A stretch of 64,000 bases of DNA, from positions 62,001 through 126,000 of the forward strand of contig NZ_CAIJCS010000019.1 of assembly GCF_903819165.1 (NCBI RefSeq), given 5' to 3'. The translations under genes were made by a program, and so were the position numbers. This DNA is from Aedoeadaptatus nemausensis. GTDB taxonomy: Bacteria; Bacillota; Clostridia; Tissierellales; Peptoniphilaceae. Positions 38,173 to 46,942 of this stretch are shown here, one piece after another. The notes under the pieces are model-generated. The model ran no database searches. It saw only the letters and a list, made by a program, of their open reading frames with translations, and was not told the origin of the DNA. Every line of letters starts with the position of its first letter. Positions within the stretch are counted from its first letter, which is position 1.

Positions 38173-38723
38173 AGAATGCCCTCCTCACAAAAACGAACCG
38201 CCGTTTTCAAAAGCTCGTGCTCCAACACGAGCACCGTTTCCTGAATTTCCTTAGGCGACTTAAGCCGGCTGATATCCACGGAAGATTGGAGCAGGATCTT
38301 GCCTCCGTCCACCTTCTCGTTTACATAATGGACCGTTGCGCCGCTTCGCACTTCGCCCGCTTCAAATACCGCTTCGTGCACCTTCATGCCGTACATTCCC
38401 TTGCCGCCGTAAGCCGGCAGAAGGGAGGGGTGAATGTTGATGATCCGCCCATCGTAACGACTTAAAAGATCGCCCTCCAGTATTTTTAAGTAACCGGCGA
38501 GGACTATAAAATCGATGCCCTCATCTTCAAGCACCGATACTAAATCGCCGTCACCCTCCACATATGTCTTTTTATTCATCGCCTCAGCGCGCTTTAAACC
38601 GTAGGCATCAGCCTTATTGGAAACCACCAGGGCGATTTCGGATTTGAAAAATCCCGCCGCCTCGGCGTCCAATAAAGACTGCAAATTTGTGCCCGATCCG
38701 CTGAGTAAAACCGCTATTTTCAT
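38169..38723 (-). CDS. purN: Phosphoribosylglycinamide formyltransferase
   Basis: I start at the ATG at 38723 (MKIAVLLSGSGTNLQSLL), which overlaps the purM stop as ATGA. 184 aa with the N10-formyl-THF motif NIHPSLLPAYGGKGMYG and the catalytic His/Asp region GATVHYVNEKVDGG. Third step of purine synthesis. Confidence 0.97.
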   Translation of the reverse strand: MKIAVLLSGSGTNLQSLLDAEAAGFFKSEIALVVSNKADAYGLKRAEAMNKKTYVEGDGDLVSVLEDEGIDFIVLAGYLKILEGDLLSRYDGRIINIHPSLLPAYGGKGMYGMKVHEAVFEAGEVRSGATVHYVNEKVDGGKILLQSSVDISRLKSPKEIQETVLVLEHELLKTAVRFCEEGIL

Positions 38724-39754
38724 CGCAATTGTACGACGCCTTCGCCGGGTTCGATAACGCCGATAGCCCATGCCTTATCGTCGGTTTCTTCATTAATAAA
38801 GCGGAGCACCTCGTCCTTTTCGCTTTCCGGCACGACGACCACCATGCCCACGCCCATATTGAAGGAGCGGTAGAGCTCTTCTTCCTTAATGTCGCCGGAT
38901 GCTTCCATGTAGCGGAATACATCGGGCATATCCCAGCTGCCCTTTTCCACGAGGCAATCTAAAGTCTTCGGAAGGACGCGGGGCACATTTTCGATCAGGC
39001 CGCCGCCGGTAATATTGGAAATGGCCTTTACATTAAACTTTTCGGTTAAGGCCAAGATCGTCTTCACATAAAGCTTCGTCGGGCGTAGGAGCACTTCGCC
39101 GACCGTGCCGTCAAGGCCTTCTACTTCGCTATTAATATCGAAGCCCTTGTGCTCGAAGAAAAACTTACGAGCCAAGCTGTAGCCATTGGAGTGGAGACCG
39201 CTGGATGCGAGACCGATCACCACATCCCCTTCGGCCACGTCGCGACCGTCGATGATTTTATTCTTATCGCAAAGACCGACGGCAAAGCCCGCGAGATCGT
39301 ATTCGTCTTCGCCGTAAAGGCCCGGCATTTCCGCAGTTTCCCCGCCGATTAAAGCGCATCCGCTTTCCCGGCAACCTTGGGCAACCCCTTCCACGATTTT
39401 TTGCATTTTTTCAGCGGACACGTGGCCCGTAGCTACGTAATCGAGGAAAAAGAGAGGCTTCGCCCCTTGGCAAATCAAATCGTTGACGCTCATGGCCACG
39501 AGGTCGATGCCCACCGTGTCGTGAACATCCATCATTTGAGCCACCAAAAGCTTGGTGCCTACCCCGTCGGTGGCGCCTAAAAGCACGGGAGATTCCATGT
39601 CTTTTGCGGCGGAAAGATCGTATCCGCCGGAGAATAAACCGATGTCTCCCAGCACATTCTTGTCGTAAGTGGAAGAAACGGCCTTCTTCATAAGTTCAAC
39701 GGCGCGATTGCCTTCAGTAATGTCGACCCCTGCGTCTTTATACGATAATGTCAT
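38720..39754 (-). CDS. purM: AIR synthetase
   Basis: 344 aa, full length; GATDGVGTKLLVAQ, LIGGETAEMPGLY and NITGGGLIENVPRVLP are PurM hallmarks. ATP-dependent cyclisation of FGAM to AIR. 9 bp after purF. Confidence 0.98.
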   Translation of the reverse strand: MTLSYKDAGVDITEGNRAVELMKKAVSSTYDKNVLGDIGLFSGGYDLSAAKDMESPVLLGATDGVGTKLLVAQMMDVHDTVGIDLVAMSVNDLICQGAKPLFFLDYVATGHVSAEKMQKIVEGVAQGCRESGCALIGGETAEMPGLYGEDEYDLAGFAVGLCDKNKIIDGRDVAEGDVVIGLASSGLHSNGYSLARKFFFEHKGFDINSEVEGLDGTVGEVLLRPTKLYVKTILALTEKFNVKAISNITGGGLIENVPRVLPKTLDCLVEKGSWDMPDVFRYMEASGDIKEEELYRSFNMGVGMVVVVPESEKDEVLRFINEETDDKAWAIGVIEPGEGVVQLR

Positions 39755-39763
39755 AACTTCCTC

Positions 39764-41110
39764 CTAAATCACTGTCGGATCGACGGGATAATCCCCGTCA
39801 AAGCATGCTGTACAATATTTGGAAATTTCTTTCTTACCGGCCCTTACGAGACCCTCCTCCGAAATAAAAGCGAGGGAATCGGCGCCGATGCTCTTTTCAA
39901 TCTCTTCCACCGATTGGTTGGCGGCGATTAAATTCTTGCGATTGGGCGTGTCGATTCCGTAGTAGCAGGAATACTTTACCGGAGGCGAGGTAATGCGCAT
40001 ATGCACTTCCTTGGCTCCCGCCTCCCGCAAGCGATTGATTAAATTGCGGCTCGTCGTGCCTCGAACGATGGAATCGTCCAGCAAGACGATGGATTTCCCC
40101 TTCACTACATCCCCTAAAGGATTGAGCTTCAGCTTCACCGCCATATCCCTTTCCTTTTGGGTCGGCTTAATAAAGGTTCTGCCCATGTAACGGTTCTTCA
40201 CAAGCCCTTCTCCGTAGGGAATCATCGACGCCTGAGCGTAGCCGATGGCGGAAGGAATGCCGCTGTCGGGAACGGGCACCACGAGATCCACATCGCAGGG
40301 TGCTTCGTCCCATAAAATCTCGCCGCAACGCCTTCTGAAAGTATAGGCGTTAATATCGTCAAGAGTGGCGTCGTTACGGGCGAAGTAGACGTATTCGAAA
40401 ATACAATTCTTCGCCGTAGCAGAAGATTCGAAGCGATCGGAGCGAATACCGCTCTCGTCGATGACGATGATTTCGCCCGGCTCCACATTTCGAGTCATTT
40501 CGCCGCCGATAATTTCGATGGGCGCATTTTCACTGGCGACGATGACATCCTCGCCGTCTTTTCCCAAAACCAAGGGGCGGAAACCGTGGGGATCTCTAAA
40601 GGCCACGACCTTATCTTTAATAAGCGCCGTAACGGAATAAGCCCCCTTGATGACCTTCATGGTCTTTTTTATCGCTTCCACAATATCCCCGTCGTAGTAG
40701 CGGGTGATTAAGTAAAGAATAACCTCCGTGTCGTTGGTGGTTTGGAACATCATGCCTTCTTCTTCCAGGCGTTCCCGCAAAATTTGGTAATTCACCAAAT
40801 TCCCGTCATTGGCGAGGGCGATCATTTCCCCGCCGATAAAACCCATAATGGGCTGAATATTGTAATCGTGGCTCCCTTCCGCCGTGGAATAGCGCACGTG
40901 GCCGATGCCGATAGTGCCGGGAAGATCTCGTAAATTATCTTCTGTAAAAGCATCGATCACAAGACCCATAGATCTTTTTCTTCGAATCTCTTCTCCGTCG
41001 TAAATGGCCATACCTGCTGCTTCCTGCCCTCTATGTTGCAGGGAGTTCATTCCGTAAAACAAACTCGTACTTACTGTCGATTGACTATAAATTCCTATAA
41101 CGCCACACAT
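39764..41110 (-). CDS. purF: Amidophosphoribosyltransferase
   Basis: 448 aa. Catalytic Cys2 after Met removal (MCGVIGIYS), glutaminase motif LQHRGQEAAGMAIYD and PRPP loop VLLDDSIVRGTTSRNL. CxxC-type cysteines near the C-terminus (YCTACF) suggest the iron-sulfur class seen in Bacillus PurF. First gene of the purFMNHDL operon. I could not place a confident promoter in 41111-41206. Confidence 0.98.
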   Translation of the reverse strand: MCGVIGIYSQSTVSTSLFYGMNSLQHRGQEAAGMAIYDGEEIRRKRSMGLVIDAFTEDNLRDLPGTIGIGHVRYSTAEGSHDYNIQPIMGFIGGEMIALANDGNLVNYQILRERLEEEGMMFQTTNDTEVILYLITRYYDGDIVEAIKKTMKVIKGAYSVTALIKDKVVAFRDPHGFRPLVLGKDGEDVIVASENAPIEIIGGEMTRNVEPGEIIVIDESGIRSDRFESSATAKNCIFEYVYFARNDATLDDINAYTFRRRCGEILWDEAPCDVDLVVPVPDSGIPSAIGYAQASMIPYGEGLVKNRYMGRTFIKPTQKERDMAVKLKLNPLGDVVKGKSIVLLDDSIVRGTTSRNLINRLREAGAKEVHMRITSPPVKYSCYYGIDTPNRKNLIAANQSVEEIEKSIGADSLAFISEEGLVRAGKKEISKYCTACFDGDYPVDPTVI

Positions 41111-41206
41111 TCGTCGTAATCGATCCTTTCCTAAGTATTCTGTTTTAACTTTCTTCGTCCTGCGAAACCCTTAAACTCCAGACTTTTTTACCTCCTAAAA
41201 ACACAA

Positions 41207-41233
41207 AAAGAGATACGGGTGCCGTATCTCTTT
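41207..41233 (-). terminator. Terminator directly after the 41-aa ORF
   Basis: Stem AAAGAGATACGG/CCGTATCTCTTT with a 3-nt loop, followed on the minus strand by TTTTTGTGTTTTT. It starts at the stop codon of the small ORF and lies about 100 bp ahead of purF. Confidence 0.85.
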
Positions 41234-41358
41234 CAAAAACCGATCCCGAGACCGGACATGGAATTGCAAAACAATTGGGAAAACGTAACCTTAGCCGACT
41301 TTTCAGCGTATGCGTCGCCCTTTGCTCTGCACAACAACTGAATAAGCCGATTAATCAT
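41233..41358 (-). CDS. Unrecognised 41-aa peptide gene with own promoter and terminator
   Basis: ATG at 41358 is preceded by AAGGGGG at 7-8 nt. The peptide begins MINRLIQLLCRAKGDAYAEK and ends SQLFCNSMSGLGIGF. It has an amphipathic N-terminus and two cysteines and no signal peptide or TM helix that I can call. A consensus-like promoter sits 25 bp upstream and a strong terminator begins at its stop. It could be a signalling-type peptide, a small regulatory protein, or the leader of an attenuator for purF. No family recognised. Confidence 0.6.
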   Translation of the reverse strand: MINRLIQLLCRAKGDAYAEKSAKVTFSQLFCNSMSGLGIGF

Positions 41359-41382
41359 TACATACCCCCTTAATTCAGCTAC

Positions 41383-41411
41383 ATTGTACCATAATTACAA
41401 AGACTGAACAA
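41383..41411 (-). promoter_or_regulatory. Promoter of the 41-aa ORF
   Basis: Minus strand TTGTTC (41406-41411), 17-nt spacer, TACAAT (41383-41388), with TGG before the -10. Confidence 0.65.
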
Positions 41412-41447
41412 TTAAGAAGCGAAATAAATCCTCTCATTTTCCCTCCC

Positions 41448-41476
41448 TTGCCTCGGAAAAAAGAGCGTGTCATAAT
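41448..41476 (+). promoter_or_regulatory. Promoter of the patatin gene
   Basis: TTGCCT (41448-41453), 17-nt spacer, CATAAT (41471-41476), about 45 bp before the ATG. Confidence 0.5.
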
Positions 41477-41520
41477 GGACATAAGCAAATGGAATAAACA
41501 TAAATTGGAAAGGATCCCAT

Positions 41521-42351
41521 ATGTTAGGAATTATCGACGTAGGCGGCGGCATGCGCGACGTATTCGGAGCGGGCGTCATGGACTATTGCTTGGATCGCGG
41601 CATCTCTTTCGATTACTGCCTCGGCGTTTCCGCCGGAGCCAGCAATTTAATCGGTTATCTGGCGGAGCAAAAAGGCCGCTCCAAAACCTTTTACACAAAT
41701 TACGCCTTTCGCGACGATTACATGGGTGTGAAACATTATAAAGAGACGGGAGACTTCATCAATCTCCATTACATCTACGGCACCCTCTCAAACCACGACG
41801 GCGAATATCCTCTGGATTTCGAAAAGGTTCAAGATTCCCCCGCCGAGTTCGTCACCGTCGCCACCGACGCTTTGACGGGAAAAGCCACTTACTTTACGAA
41901 AAGTGACTTATCGCAGGATCACTACGGCCCCATCGCCGCCTCGGCCTGCGTACCCGTGGTCAATCACCCCATGGAGTTCAACGGATGCCATTACGTGGAC
42001 GGGGGCATCGCCGATCCCATCCCCATCGATAAAGCGCGAAAAGACGGCGTAGACAAAGCGGTAGTCATCTTGACGCGCCCGAAAGATTACTTCCGGAGAG
42101 CCCGCCGCGATCTTTACTTCGTCCTGCGACTCAGAAGAGAATATCCGACCCTCGCCCGTGCCCTTTACAAGCGGGCCGAAACCTATAATCGTCAGCTGCG
42201 CCAAATATTAAAAGACGAGAAGACACTGATCATCGCGCCGGAATCCACGCTGAATATGAAGACCCTGAAATTAGATCTGGAGAAAATGAACATCCTCTAC
42301 GACGAAGGCTATGAAAAAGGCGCCCTGATTGAAAAATGGCTTTCGAAATAA
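41521..42351 (+). CDS. Patatin-like phospholipase
   Basis: 276 aa. Oxyanion loop GGGMRDVFGAG (about residue 6), nucleophile Ser in GVSAGAS (about 40) and the catalytic Asp in DGGIADPIPID (about 160), the dyad of bacterial patatins. Likely cytoplasmic lipid acyl hydrolase. AAAGGAT lies ahead of the ATG. The only plus-strand gene with clear homology in the window; monocistronic with a strong terminator. Confidence 0.93.
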   Translation: MLGIIDVGGGMRDVFGAGVMDYCLDRGISFDYCLGVSAGASNLIGYLAEQKGRSKTFYTNYAFRDDYMGVKHYKETGDFINLHYIYGTLSNHDGEYPLDFEKVQDSPAEFVTVATDALTGKATYFTKSDLSQDHYGPIAASACVPVVNHPMEFNGCHYVDGGIADPIPIDKARKDGVDKAVVILTRPKDYFRRARRDLYFVLRLRREYPTLARALYKRAETYNRQLRQILKDEKTLIIAPESTLNMKTLKLDLEKMNILYDEGYEKGALIEKWLSK

Positions 42352-42390
42352 ACCTTATAAAAATTTAAAACAAATAGAATATAGACCCTC

Positions 42391-42414
42391 GGGAGCCCCC
42401 GCAAACAGGCTCCC
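42391..42414 (+). terminator. Terminator of the patatin gene
   Basis: Stem GGGAGCC/GGCTCCC followed by TTTTTATTT. Confidence 0.88.
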
Positions 42415-42540
42415 TTTTTATTTCTCAAAATCCTTGGGGAACAAAAAGCTTGTTTCCTGAGTATAAAAACGTCAGTAACTTAATGTCGACCCTTCGATTT
42501 AATTTTTAATCATGAAAAAACTTCGTATTCTTACAAAAAT

Positions 42541-42572
42541 ATATCCACCGGGGAAAAATCCTCGATGGATAT
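42541..42572. terminator. Terminator after the 1099-aa surface protein gene
   Basis: Stem ATATCCA/TGGATAT with T-runs on both sides (ATTTTT on the minus strand), 25 bp after the stop at 42598. The region 42415-42540 holds nothing else I can call. Confidence 0.65.
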
Positions 42573-42597
42573 TTTTTAATTATTCAATTCCGAAAAT

Positions 42598-45500
42598 TTA
42601 GCGTGCCACCCGATTGTCGTCTTGAATAATGCGCAACCAGGTTTCATTTAATCTACCCTTTGCACGACGGTAATTGTGGGTGTTGGCCGCTTCCATCACC
42701 TCGTAATAAGCCCAGTGGCTTTCATTGATATCGGTGAAGCGAATAACGTCCTTCTTAACCCCTGCCATACCTTCAAGAGTGACGCCGCGATCGGCATATT
42801 GATTCAGCATTCTCGCCGCTTCCGCTCTTTGAATATAAGCATCGGGCTTGAAGCTTCCGTCGGGATAACCTGCAATACGGCCATTGCCGTAGGCTTGGTT
42901 AATAGCGGCTTCAAATTCGTGACCCTTTACATCTTCAAAAGGCGCCACTTTATCATTCTTCGTGTCGATATAATAGAGGGCTCTCGCAAATTCCCCGCGG
43001 GTAATGGGTTCGTTAGGGCGGAAATTGCCGTTCTTATCGCCGAACATCAGATCCTTCGCCACCATGACATTAATGGCGGAATTATACCATCTGGAGGGCG
43101 TGTCTTTGAAGTCGGGCTTTTCCTTATTGCTTAAATCCAACTCTGCCAAGCGGGCGATCAAGCCTGCCGCTTCGGCGCGGGTGATTTGCCCTTCGGGACG
43201 AACGGATCCGTCGGGATAGCCGTAGAGATACTTGTAATGGCGTCCCGTTTCCCATTGGCCGCTCGGATCCTTCGGCTCGACCTTTTCGAGAATCAGGTAA
43301 TTGCCGCCATTATCCGAAGGAGCGTCGGGGGTGGGTTGATTCGGTTTGCTCGGGTCTGCTGGAGTTGTACCGCCTTCGCCCGGAGTCGATGCCTTATCTT
43401 TCCATACGGCTTTTACTTCTGTATCGCCGTTGACGGTGATTTTGTCTCCGGGTTTCTTATCTTCTTCGCCTACTTTCCAGCCGGCAAATTCTTTATTTTC
43501 CGGAGCGGTAAAGCCGTTTTCAGGTAATGTGTACTTTTCATTTGCTTTTTTCGTCACACTATCCATGGTACCCGAGCCACCATTTGGATCGAAAGTAACA
43601 TCATAGGTCTTCGTAGCTGCGGCTGTAAAGACGTTGTTGCCAGCTGCTGCCACGAAATTGTTGGCATCATTAGCATCTTGACCCTTCCAAACAAGATCGG
43701 TGTATCCTTCATCAGCTTTCTCGTCAATTAGTTCGAATATGTTTTTTTGCAAGGTTGGATGTTTATAAGTTGATAAATCGGTGCCCGGTTTTACCTTATA
43801 TTCTTTATAAAGCACCGGATTATCCTTATTACCTTTTGTTGTCTTTGTAACTTCTCCGGAATTTGGATCCTTATCCTCTACCTTGACGCCTTCACCGAGT
43901 TTAAATTGAACATTCAAAGCGTCATCCGGTAAGTTTTCCTTGTTTGCCGGTGTTACAAGATTGCTGACGTATAGCATTTGGTCTGCTACTTCTATAAAAG
44001 AACCATCATCAAAAGTAACTTTAATTTTACCTGTGAAGTCACCTTCTTTAGAAGTGCTTCTCTTTTCTTCAGTCACATCTTCAAATGTCGCACCGTTTAA
44101 AAGTTTATCAACATCTTCTTTTTTTGTATCGTCTTTAGCTTTTACGCCGTCTTTCCAGTTGAGTTCATCGCCGACCCACTTTTTCATAACTACCGGTTCG
44201 ATACCGCCTAGGGCTTCGACAAGAATTGCTTTTGTTACTTTAAATTCAGCTGGGTCTGAGGTCAAGGCATCTTTGTCGTCATCTGCAATACCGCCCTTGT
44301 CGGTTACAGTAGCAGTTACATTCGTGGCGCCTTTTACCTTAGATATTTCAAGAGAAACTACACCATTTGCATCAACAGTGCCTTCGCCTTCAGTAATAGA
44401 CCAATTTCCATCATCAGCCTTGGTAGCTTCAATAGTTTTACTTGTGTCATCTGAGTCTGTGTAGGAAATTGTAATTACATTGGCGTCTGTGTCTACTGCT
44501 TGTGCATTGATGGTGATCTTTGTCTTATCGGATTCATTTACTTTAATTTCAGGTGCATCCGGCGCAAGGTTTTTTACAAGGTCTTTTGCCGGGATTGTTG
44601 TTTTTGCTTCAGCTCCATCGTTTAACTTATATGAACCATCTGCATTTGTTTCCGGAACAAATTTATAATCATTGTCCGGGTCCCAAGTACCTGCTACATC
44701 ATTACCACTAAATATCTTGGCATTGCCGCTGTCATCAATTTGTATAACTGCCGGCACTCCATCCCAGTCTCCAGTTCCGTTTGGTAATTTAGATACGCCA
44801 TCCACTGTGTTTGCAATTCTAATAGCTTTGTCGATAGCTTCTTTATCTTCTTTTGTCGGGTTTCTGGGGTCTCTGACATCTGTTTTTTCAGGACTTGCCA
44901 ATTTTACAGTTGTTGTTTTACAGGATTTAAACTTATGAGGTTCTTTTACAGCAACGCCAACCACTTGGTTCAGATCTAATCTTTCACTCTCCTGCAAAGT
45001 ATAAATAAAACTTCCATCGTCATTTACTGTTAGACTGATGGGTTTTGAGGAGTTTTTTGTTGTCGTACATTTGCCCTCGCTGCAGAAATGTGTTCGATCC
45101 CCTTCACCAACTTTGAGAATCACTTCTAATTTTATATCTGTAAAGGGCCGTTCGCCATCCAACTTCCCTTTGATTTCTTTATCAGTTACAACAATATTAT
45201 TAATATTGATGCTTCTGGATGTTTCTGTAACTTGTTTTACGTGTAATTGTTTGGCTTCAATTTTTTCAGTTTTTGAACCATCAGTATAGATTACTTCAAA
45301 GTAAGCATTACTGGTCCCATTAATCGAAAACTTAATTTCTTTAAAGTTTGTAGCTATACTAGGGTTTACATCTTTCAACATTTGAACGGCTTCCGCCTTT
45401 TCATCGTCATTCACAAGATTAGAGGAAGTATCTTCTATCCAAATGTCGCCTTGCGGCATTTTAAGTGTATCTTTATATTTGAAACTTAAAGAAGGTTTTG

Positions 45501-45897
45501 CATCTGCAGTTACCTCCGGTGATTTATCATCACCAAGTTGTTGGTAGACCGTAACTTTATCTCCCTCTGCAACTTTAACTCCTTCAGGTAAGCTTACAGT
45601 CCATCTCTTCCCGCGTGCAGGTGTAACGGATACATTGGCTTTTTCCGCACCATCTTTATCCGTTAATTTTACATAAACCGTCGCCCGTAGAGTCTTTTTA
45701 TCAACTTTCTCTCGATGTAAGTTCCCCCCTGAAATGGTTGTGGTTCCATAAAATACATCATTGATTGTCGGTGTCGGTAACTCACCTGCCGCATTTACTT
45801 CCACCGCGCCCATCACATTGGTGAAGAGCATGACGAAAGCTAAAAAGGCAGCGCAGAATGATTTTAATATTCTCTTCCTCGCTTCTCTATCTTTCAT
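42598..45897 (-). CDS. SLH-anchored surface protein with InlB-type repeat
   Basis: 1099 aa. Signal peptide (to VNAA), a long set of beta-sandwich domains (about 40-740), one Listeria-Bacteroides (InlB B) repeat (about 770-840; VTFDPNGGSGTMDSV ... FAGWKVGEEDKKPGDKI), a Pro/Thr linker and three SLH repeats (about 885-1080) followed by a C-terminal NETWLRIIQDDNRVAR. Three cysteines (CSEGKC, KSC) are unusual for such a protein. It looks like an adhesin or S-layer component; no enzymatic motif seen. The middle part (43,600-45,500) is visibly richer in A/T than the SLH end, suggesting a module of different origin. Confidence 0.9.
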   Translation of the reverse strand: MKDREARKRILKSFCAAFLAFVMLFTNVMGAVEVNAAGELPTPTINDVFYGTTTISGGNLHREKVDKKTLRATVYVKLTDKDGAEKANVSVTPARGKRWTVSLPEGVKVAEGDKVTVYQQLGDDKSPEVTADAKPSLSFKYKDTLKMPQGDIWIEDTSSNLVNDDEKAEAVQMLKDVNPSIATNFKEIKFSINGTSNAYFEVIYTDGSKTEKIEAKQLHVKQVTETSRSININNIVVTDKEIKGKLDGERPFTDIKLEVILKVGEGDRTHFCSEGKCTTTKNSSKPISLTVNDDGSFIYTLQESERLDLNQVVGVAVKEPHKFKSCKTTTVKLASPEKTDVRDPRNPTKEDKEAIDKAIRIANTVDGVSKLPNGTGDWDGVPAVIQIDDSGNAKIFSGNDVAGTWDPDNDYKFVPETNADGSYKLNDGAEAKTTIPAKDLVKNLAPDAPEIKVNESDKTKITINAQAVDTDANVITISYTDSDDTSKTIEATKADDGNWSITEGEGTVDANGVVSLEISKVKGATNVTATVTDKGGIADDDKDALTSDPAEFKVTKAILVEALGGIEPVVMKKWVGDELNWKDGVKAKDDTKKEDVDKLLNGATFEDVTEEKRSTSKEGDFTGKIKVTFDDGSFIEVADQMLYVSNLVTPANKENLPDDALNVQFKLGEGVKVEDKDPNSGEVTKTTKGNKDNPVLYKEYKVKPGTDLSTYKHPTLQKNIFELIDEKADEGYTDLVWKGQDANDANNFVAAAGNNVFTAAATKTYDVTFDPNGGSGTMDSVTKKANEKYTLPENGFTAPENKEFAGWKVGEEDKKPGDKITVNGDTEVKAVWKDKASTPGEGGTTPADPSKPNQPTPDAPSDNGGNYLILEKVEPKDPSGQWETGRHYKYLYGYPDGSVRPEGQITRAEAAGLIARLAELDLSNKEKPDFKDTPSRWYNSAINVMVAKDLMFGDKNGNFRPNEPITRGEFARALYYIDTKNDKVAPFEDVKGHEFEAAINQAYGNGRIAGYPDGSFKPDAYIQRAEAARMLNQYADRGVTLEGMAGVKKDVIRFTDINESHWAYYEVMEAANTHNYRRAKGRLNETWLRIIQDDNRVAR

Positions 45898-45965
45898 TCT
45901 TCCTTTCCTCCTTTTTTATCACACGTATCAGTTTAAAAAACTGCACATTCATCCCTATAATTCCC

Positions 45966-45994
45966 ATATTACTCAGTTTTTTCAATTCATTCAA
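45966..45994 (-). promoter_or_regulatory. Promoter of the 1099-aa surface protein gene
   Basis: Minus strand TTGAAT (45989-45994), 17-nt spacer, TAATAT (45966-45971); the ATG at 45897 follows AAAGGAGG. Confidence 0.7.
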
Positions 45995-46000
45995 GGGCTT

Positions 46001-46023
46001 GGGGCTTTATATTTTTCAGCCCC
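46001..46023. other. Hairpin just upstream of the -35
   Basis: GGGGCT/AGCCCC with outer pairing of flanking AGGG/CCCT. No good U-tail on the minus strand. It may be a regulator site or an old terminator; the rest of 46030-46185 shows nothing else. Confidence 0.35.
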
Positions 46024-46188
46024 TCCCTTTGTTTTTGTTTTCGCCGACTTTTATTACTGCAATTTATTTCTTTTCGAAAAAGAACCTTTGGTTTCTCTTC
46101 TCTTTTGCGTGTTTAAAATCTATCGGTTACATCGAAAGGCAACGCCGTAAAAAGTTTAATTTTTGTCTAAAATGTTTTTTTACAGCAA

Positions 46189-46232
46189 AAAGCCCCGGCA
46201 TTCGAATCTCTTGATTCGATTTTCGGGGCTTT
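46189..46232 (-). terminator. Terminator after the 209-aa gene
   Basis: Stem AAAGCCCCG/CGGGGCTTT with an inner ATTCGAA/ATTCGAT-type pairing, followed on the minus strand by TTTTTGC. Confidence 0.8.
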
Positions 46233-46236
46233 CTTT

Positions 46237-46866
46237 TTATTCCGGTTCTATGGGCGTTTCCAGTTCTTCATCATCGAAAAAGTCCGTTCCTTCATTGGCG
46301 TTTCCCTGAAAGGTGCCGAAGGTGGAAATGTAATTTTCTCCATCGACGGTGTAGTGGACTTCCACTTGCAAATATTCCAGGAAATACTTCTCGTATTGGC
46401 GGCTGTAGCGCTTGGTGGTATAGCTGTACCCTAAATCTCCCTCGTCTTTTAATTCGCCCGTAATGATTCTCGTTTTTTGAGGATCGTCGTGATGGGAGGC
46501 GTGGGCGATGATTTTAATCGTCGCCTTCTCCGGCTTTACGGGCTTTTTATTTTTCTCGAATTGAACGAAGATCCGCGCCTTTTTATTTAGGTCGATGCAG
46601 GGAATGTCCCCTTCGATCTTGCCATCGATTGTATCCCGCACTTTCGAGAGTTTGTCGTCCGTCAGGGCGATATAATCTTTCTCTTTAAAGGTTCTGATAA
46701 TGGGGTTCCGCTCATCCCATGCAATGGTCGCATCCATTCGAATACCGTCTACGGTTTCGTTGCGCACAATGTTCGGCGTTGGCGAGAAGACATAGGACAC
46801 AAAGACCGCAAGGGTCGCCCCCGCCGCTAAGATCATCCAGAGGACGATCAAAATTTTCTTTTTCAT
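46237..46866 (-). CDS. Membrane-anchored extracytoplasmic protein of unknown function
   Basis: 209 aa: one N-terminal TM helix (residues 5-27, uncleaved type), then a soluble extracytoplasmic domain rich in beta strands and charge, with a His-rich stretch AHASHHDDP (about 122-130) and an acidic C-terminus. No family recognised. AGGAGGGG precedes the ATG. It is monocistronic downstream of mgtE. Confidence 0.75.
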   Translation of the reverse strand: MKKKILIVLWMILAAGATLAVFVSYVFSPTPNIVRNETVDGIRMDATIAWDERNPIIRTFKEKDYIALTDDKLSKVRDTIDGKIEGDIPCIDLNKKARIFVQFEKNKKPVKPEKATIKIIAHASHHDDPQKTRIITGELKDEGDLGYSYTTKRYSRQYEKYFLEYLQVEVHYTVDGENYISTFGTFQGNANEGTDFFDDEELETPIEPE

Positions 46867-46920
46867 GCTACCCCTCCTTTCGGTTTATTTTATCAATCCC
46901 CTTTTTTCGCCGCAATAAAA

Positions 46921-46940
46921 AACCGGCGCAAGGGCCGGTT
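46921..46940 (-). terminator. Terminator after mgtE
   Basis: Stem AACCGGC/GCCGGTT followed on the minus strand by TTTTTTATTG. Confidence 0.88.
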
Positions 46941-46942
46941 CT

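Noticed and set aside
41111-41206. Purine or PRPP riboswitch before purF
   Set aside because: The interval is short and I could not find the conserved aptamer helices; the hairpin at 41207 is better read as the terminator of the 41-aa gene.
41448-41741. Plus-strand 97-codon frame overlapping the patatin start
   Set aside because: Becomes Arg-rich nonsense inside the patatin gene; the patatin frame has the catalytic motifs.
45917-45933. A further Fur-type box before the 1099-aa gene
   Set aside because: The two TGATA-like pieces are in direct, not inverted, orientation.
45858-46214. Plus-strand 118-codon hydrophobic frame
   Set aside because: Arises from the AT-rich promoter region of the surface protein gene; no ribosome site.
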